This document shows positions 60,639 through 64,000 of a DNA stretch of 64,000 nucleotides, one piece after another. Every line of letters starts with the position of its first letter. Position 1 is the first letter of the stretch. Location: assembly GCA_946415365.1 (NCBI GenBank), contig CAMKSE010000004.1:62001-126000 (forward strand). The letters run 5' to 3'. The translations under genes were made by a program, and so were the position numbers. The stretch is from an uncultured Prevotellaceae bacterium (GTDB lineage Bacteria > Bacteroidota > Bacteroidia > Bacteroidales > Bacteroidaceae). The notes beneath the pieces were generated by a model, which saw nothing but the letters and a program-made list of their open reading frames with translations, had not been told where the DNA came from and did not search any database.

Positions 60639-61445
60639 TTATAACGTGATGTCGCTCACTTCCGTCACCGAGTCCACCCATCCGTTCATCACCACTGCCG
60701 GTGAGTGGGTGGTAAGGATAATCTGCACATTGGGATTCAACTCGATACATAGGTCTATGAGTCGTTTCTGCCACTCAATATGCAAACTCACCTCCGGCTC
60801 GTCCATGAAAAGTACGTAGGGCAGATTGTCCTCCACGAGCACCGTGAGCAGGATGGCCAGAATCTGCTTCTCACCACTCGATAATTGGTAAGGCACGAGT
60901 GTCTCGCCAATCTGTGAGAAACGTATTTCGTTCTCAGTCCTGACAATCTTCTTCCCGGTTTCCGCGAAAAGATCGTCAACGATATCCTGAAAGCGTGTCT
61001 TCTTCTCCGAGAGCCGCTGGGCAGCATCGGCATGTCCCGCCTGCAACTGTTCGATGATGCGGTTTCCGATGTTCACCTGATAGTCCAGATACTTACGCTG
61101 CAAGTGATAGAGCTGGAAGTCGAGTGCTGACCGGATGCGGGTATCCACCATGTTCAGCGTCTCGTTGTCGAGCATGGGTGAGTCGAGTGAGCGGATTATA
61201 TCGAAGCGGATATGCGTTGAATCGGCAGGCTCCACGTCAATCTTCACACCCTTCAACAGATGGTTGATGATATCACCGTTGGTATTCACACTCCTGACAA
61301 CCTTGTTCAGAATAGTACTCTTACCAACACCGTTGATACCGCTCAGGATGTTCACCTGACGGTTCAGCTCCCACACCACGTGCTTCTTACCACTCCACAA
61401 GGAGTCGATCTCAATCTTCTTAATATAGTCAGCGTACTTCTGCAT
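60639..61445 (-). CDS. ABC/AAA-type ATPase (AAA_15/21-like), AriA-like
   Basis: The 268-residue soluble ATPase is of the OLD/RecF/SMC-like kind: Walker A G36-INGVGKS-T44, signature LSSGE 188-192, Walker B VLFMDE 211-216 followed by PEVSLH, and H-switch TTHSP 245-249. A short coiled-coil insertion (about 105-175) separates the two halves. It is shorter than typical AriA or OLD proteins, with no nuclease domain of its own; the nearby DUF4435 protein would supply it. It starts 3 nt after the FKBP stop, so it is transcribed with glyS. Confidence 0.82.
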   Translation of the reverse strand: MQKYADYIKKIEIDSLWSGKKHVVWELNRQVNILSGINGVGKSTILNKVVRSVNTNGDIINHLLKGVKIDVEPADSTHIRFDIIRSLDSPMLDNETLNMVDTRIRSALDFQLYHLQRKYLDYQVNIGNRIIEQLQAGHADAAQRLSEKKTRFQDIVDDLFAETGKKIVRTENEIRFSQIGETLVPYQLSSGEKQILAILLTVLVEDNLPYVLFMDEPEVSLHIEWQKRLIDLCIELNPNVQIILTTHSPAVVMNGWVDSVTEVSDITL

Positions 61446-61448
61446 GGT

Positions 61449-62054
61449 CTATCGGCTTTTGAAAGAAGACCGGTGTTCTCCTGGATGCCAGAAATCGTAA
61501 AGGGCTATATCAAACACAAGGTCAGTATAGCCCCTGATAGAGGTGGTAGATGATGTACCATAACCCAATTGATAAGGTATGTGAACGCGCCAGTAGTCGC
61601 CCACGTGCATATTCATCAGGGCTGTGGCAAAACCGTCAACGACACCGCCACATACGAAATCGGCCACACCAGACGTCTGCCAACTGAAGCTGTTGAGGAA
61701 GCTCTGGTCGAACACGTAGCCTTCAGGATATGACTGCGTGGGAATAAAACGTCCGCGATAGGCCACACGCACCGTGTCGGTAAAGATTGGGCACTCCGTA
61801 CCACTACCCGACTCCAGCTTCTCCACATAAATATAGTCGCTGTTCAGGAGCGTTGGGGTGGCACCCTCGGTCTTTGTGTAGGTCAGGATCTTTGTGTAGG
61901 CATTATTGGCAGCCCAAGCATTGATGGTGCTTTCGTTTCTTTCCTGCCAGTTGGCATACTCGTCTTCTTCGACACTATCCTCACTGCACGATGATACCAT
62001 TCCCATTATTAGGAACAGTATCATTACCATCAATATGTATTTCAAATCCTTCAT
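61449..62054 (-). CDS. FKBP-type peptidyl-prolyl cis-trans isomerase, lipoprotein
   Basis: The 201-residue protein has lipobox cysteine C23 (MVSSC), then an acidic linker, and a C-terminal FKBP domain (about 90-190) with VRVAYRGRFIP, GYVFDQSF, the VVDGFATALMNMHVGDYWRV core and IPYQLGYG. It is an envelope foldase or chaperone. It lies 3 nt after glyS and 3 nt before the ATPase gene, so the four genes form one tight operon. Confidence 0.88.
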   Translation of the reverse strand: MKDLKYILMVMILFLIMGMVSSCSEDSVEEDEYANWQERNESTINAWAANNAYTKILTYTKTEGATPTLLNSDYIYVEKLESGSGTECPIFTDTVRVAYRGRFIPTQSYPEGYVFDQSFLNSFSWQTSGVADFVCGGVVDGFATALMNMHVGDYWRVHIPYQLGYGTSSTTSIRGYTDLVFDIALYDFWHPGEHRSSFKSR

Positions 62055-62057
62055 TTA

Positions 62058-63596
62058 CTACAGTTTCTTCAACAGACTTGCGATGCTCACCTTGTCCTCG
62101 ATGATGCCGTTCAGTTCGTTGATAGCCACACGTTCTTGCTCCATCGTATCGCGGAATCGGAGGGTGACACAGCCGTCATTCAGCGTATCGTGGTCAACGG
62201 TGACACAATAAGGCGTACCGATGGCGTCCTGACGACGGTAGCGCTTACCGATAGAATCCTTCTCATCATACTGGCAGTTGAAGTGGAACTTCAGGCTGTC
62301 GATGATCTCACGGGCCTTTTCGGGCAGACCATCTTTCTTCACCAGCGGCATCACGGCACACTTCACAGGAGCCAAAGCTGCGGGCAACTTCAAGACTACA
62401 CGGGTCTCGCCGTTCTCCAGTTTCTCCTCCTCATAGGCGTGACACATGATGCTCAAGAACATACGGTCGACACCAATAGATGTCTCGATAACATATGGGG
62501 TATAACTCTCGTTGGTCTGCGGATCGAAGTATTTGATGCTCTTACCAGAGTATTTTTCATGCTGCGAGAGGTCAAAGTTGGTACGAGAGTGGATACCCTC
62601 CACCTCCTTGAAACCAAACGGCATCTTGAACTCAATATCTGTAGCGGCATTGGCATAGTGAGCCAACTTGTCGTGGTCGTGAAAACGGTAGTTCTCAGCA
62701 CCGAAGCCCAGAGCCTGATGCCATTTCATACGTGTCTCCTTCCACTTCGGGAACCAATCAAGCTCAGTTCCTGGCTGCACGAAGAACTGCATCTCCATCT
62801 GCTCGAACTCCCTCATGCGGAAGATGAACTGTCGAGCTACGATCTCGTTACGGAAAGCCTTACCAATCTGTGCGATGCCAAAAGGAATCTTCATGCGTCC
62901 AGTCTTCTGAACGTTCAGATAGTTCACGAAGATACCCTGAGCAGTCTCAGGACGGAGATATATCTTCATCGAAGCATCAGCGCTGGCACCCATCTCCGTA
63001 GAGAACATCAGGTTGAACTGACGAACATCCGTCCAGTTCCTTGTTCCGCTGATGGGGCAGACAATCTCCTCATCGAGGATGATCTGCTTCAACTCGTCGA
63101 GATCCGGACCCTGCATGGCAGCAGCATAACGGGCATGGAGAGCATCGCGCTTCTCCTTGGTCTCAGCCACACGAGGAGAAGTTTCCAGATACTTAGCCTC
63201 ATCAAAGCTGTCGCCAAAGCGCTTACGGGCCTTCTCAACCTCTTTCTGAATCTTCTCGTCGTACTTGGCAATCTGGTCCTCGATGAGCACGTCAGCACGA
63301 TAGCGCTTCTTCGAGTCGCGGTTATCGATCAGGGGATCATTGAAAGCATCCACGTGACCAGAGGCCTTCCATATCGTCGGGTGCATGAAGATGGCCGAGT
63401 CGATACCCACGATATTCTCATGCAGCATCGTCATAGCCTTCCACCAGTACTGCTTGATATTATTCTTCAACTCCACGCCGTTCTGACCATAGTCATAAAC
63501 AGCGCCTAAACCATCGTAAATCTCACTGGAGGGGAAAACAAAACCGTACTCCTTACAGTGGCTTACGATCTTCTTAAAAACATCTTCTTGTGCCAT
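62058..63596 (-). CDS. glyS: Glycyl-tRNA synthetase (dimeric class II)
   Basis: The 512-residue single-chain alpha2 enzyme charges tRNA-Gly. Class II motifs are present: RPETAQGIFVNY, the motif 2 FRNEIVARQFIFRMREFEQMEM, and motif 3 in YVIETSIGVDRMFL. The C-terminal anticodon-binding domain starts near residue 415 (APVKCAVMPLVKK). The start MAQEDVFKKIVSHCKEYGFV matches the family. It leads the operon glyS-FKBP-AAA-DUF4435. Confidence 0.97.
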   Translation of the reverse strand: MAQEDVFKKIVSHCKEYGFVFPSSEIYDGLGAVYDYGQNGVELKNNIKQYWWKAMTMLHENIVGIDSAIFMHPTIWKASGHVDAFNDPLIDNRDSKKRYRADVLIEDQIAKYDEKIQKEVEKARKRFGDSFDEAKYLETSPRVAETKEKRDALHARYAAAMQGPDLDELKQIILDEEIVCPISGTRNWTDVRQFNLMFSTEMGASADASMKIYLRPETAQGIFVNYLNVQKTGRMKIPFGIAQIGKAFRNEIVARQFIFRMREFEQMEMQFFVQPGTELDWFPKWKETRMKWHQALGFGAENYRFHDHDKLAHYANAATDIEFKMPFGFKEVEGIHSRTNFDLSQHEKYSGKSIKYFDPQTNESYTPYVIETSIGVDRMFLSIMCHAYEEEKLENGETRVVLKLPAALAPVKCAVMPLVKKDGLPEKAREIIDSLKFHFNCQYDEKDSIGKRYRRQDAIGTPYCVTVDHDTLNDGCVTLRFRDTMEQERVAINELNGIIEDKVSIASLLKKL

Positions 63597-63625
63597 AATA
63601 AACGTTTATTTTGCAATTTTGGGTG

Positions 63626-63633
63626 CAAAGTTA
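63626..63633 (-). promoter_or_regulatory. Bacteroidota -7 box of the glyS operon
   Basis: TAACTTTG followed by CACCC on the minus strand, 29 nt before ATG 63596. Confidence 0.6.
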
Positions 63634-63693
63634 CACATTATTATTGAGAATTGAAAATTGAGAATTGAAAATTAACAAAAAAACATAGAATTA

Positions 63694-63725
63694 TTTGGTG
63701 GTTTCAAAGATATTTACTACCTTTG
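63694..63725 (+). promoter_or_regulatory. Complete Bacteroidota promoter of the tRNA gene
   Basis: -33 TTTG at 63694-63697, 20-nt spacer, -7 TACCTTTG at 63718-63725, then CACCC. This is the only promoter in the window with both boxes in full consensus. Confidence 0.75.
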
Positions 63726-63744
63726 CACCCGCAAAATGATATTT

Positions 63745-63819
63745 AGGGGCATAGCCCAGTTGGTTTAGAGCGCTGCAGTCACATTGCAGAGGTCCCCGGT
63801 TCGAGCCCGGGTGTCCCTA
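63745..63819 (+). tRNA. tRNA-Val (anticodon CAC)
   Basis: The 75-nt sequence folds as a cloverleaf. Acceptor AGGGGCA/TGTCCCT (one G-U), D-arm GCCC...GAGC with a C-A mismatch, anticodon stem CTGCA/TGCAG with loop GTCACAT, T-arm CCCGG-TTCGAGC-CCGGG, discriminator A. The anticodon at positions 34-36 is CAC, reading GUG. CCA is not encoded. The anticodon loop has G at position 32, which is slightly unusual. Confidence 0.88.
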
Positions 63820-63824
63820 CTGAC

Positions 63825-63862
63825 ATAAAAGGAACCCAGCCGCTTGGCGGGATTCCTTTTAT
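63825..63862. terminator. Terminator between the tRNA gene and the dockerin-type gene
   Basis: ATAAAAGGAA (63825-63834) and TTCCTTTTAT (63853-63862) form a 10-bp perfect stem, extended inside by CCC/GGG and GCC/GGC pairs. A/T tracts flank both sides, so it can act on both strands; the stop codon of the minus-strand gene lies in its right arm. Confidence 0.85.
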
Positions 63863-64000
63863 TTATTAATCAGCATCACCACATCTGCGACGTCAACCTT
63901 GGTATCTTCGTTGACATCGGCTAACTCCTCTTCAAAATCTGTAGGAGTATTGCCCATAATATGACTGGCGAGGGCCTTCACATCCTTATCGTCAATAATG
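63859..64000 (-). CDS. C-terminal end of a protein with a dockerin-type repeat (5' part outside window)
   Basis: On the minus strand a frame enters at the window end and stops at TAA (63859-63861) after 46 full codons. The last residues, ADVNEDTKVDVADVVMLINK, have the Asp/Asn calcium-loop pattern of a type I dockerin half (D-x-N-x-D-x-x-V-D-x-x-D), preceded by a looser first half (IIDDKDVKALASHIMG). In Prevotella and its relatives such C-terminal repeats end large secreted proteins and glycanases. Most of the gene is missing, so its function cannot be given. Confidence 0.7.
   Translation of the reverse strand, partial: IIDDKDVKALASHIMGNTPTDFEEELADVNEDTKVDVADVVMLINK

Noticed and set aside
62136..63509. 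Open frame of 457 codons on the plus strand
   Set aside because: Antisense to glyS, whose identity is certain; the composition is that of a shadow frame.

Overview
The window looks like chromosomal DNA of a Bacteroidales bacterium, most probably Prevotellaceae (Prevotella/Segatella/Xylanibacter type). The reasons are: promoters of the Bacteroidota form TAnnTTTG, often ending in TTTGCACCC; an outer-membrane SprA translocon of the type IX secretion system; split GcvPA/GcvPB; meso-diaminopimelate dehydrogenase; a DUF4248 protein; clostripain-family lipoproteins; and an FecR-like ECF sigma locus with an STN-type outer-membrane barrel. The genus is inferred. No phage, plasmid, transposase, integrase, rRNA or CRISPR array is visible.

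Layout. 0-3.5 kb (+): end of etfB, etfA, an overlooked 59-codon membrane protein and an acyl-CoA dehydrogenase, closed by a hairpin terminator. 3.5-16 kb: a secreted GH127-type beta-L-arabinofuranosidase; mutY translationally coupled to lactate permease lldP; a divergent fused FAD/Fe-S D-lactate dehydrogenase; a D,D-carboxypeptidase with an outer-membrane-associated CarboxypepD_reg protein; nadB. 16-25 kb: sprA behind ruvA (-), then ddh (+). 25.2-25.9 kb: a small island with one DUF4248 gene between two elaborate palindromic elements. 25.9-33.5 kb (-): a secreted proteolysis cluster (two C11 peptidases, one M13, one M23, a glycine-rich repeat protein and a small beta-barrel). 33.7-36.4 kb (+): purN and a TPR/PPM phosphatase. 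36.4-43 kb (-): a complete glycine cleavage operon, lplA-gcvT-gcvH-gcvPA-gcvPB-lpd.

43-53.6 kb (+) is the accessory part: unknown lipoproteins and membrane proteins in AT-richer DNA, an 840-bp non-coding repeat tract, inverted repeats around small gene blocks, a duplicated promoter cassette, and a four-gene operon in which a lipoprotein, an ECF sigma factor, an FecR-like anti-sigma and an STN/TonB-type barrel are fused by 4-nt overlaps or near-contact. 53.7-59.5 kb (+): dxs-trkA-trkH-manA. 59.6-63.6 kb (-): glyS-FKBP lipoprotein-AAA ATPase-DUF4435. The last two resemble the AriA/AriB pair of the PARIS antiphage system but sit at the tail of a housekeeping operon. The window ends with a tRNA-Val, a terminator and the dockerin-like C-terminus of a truncated gene.

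The candidates most worth following are the PARIS-like pair in the glyS operon, the lipoprotein-coupled ECF sigma operon with its repeat-flanked neighbourhood, the DUF4248/palindrome island, and the near-identical lipoprotein leaders on proteases of different families.
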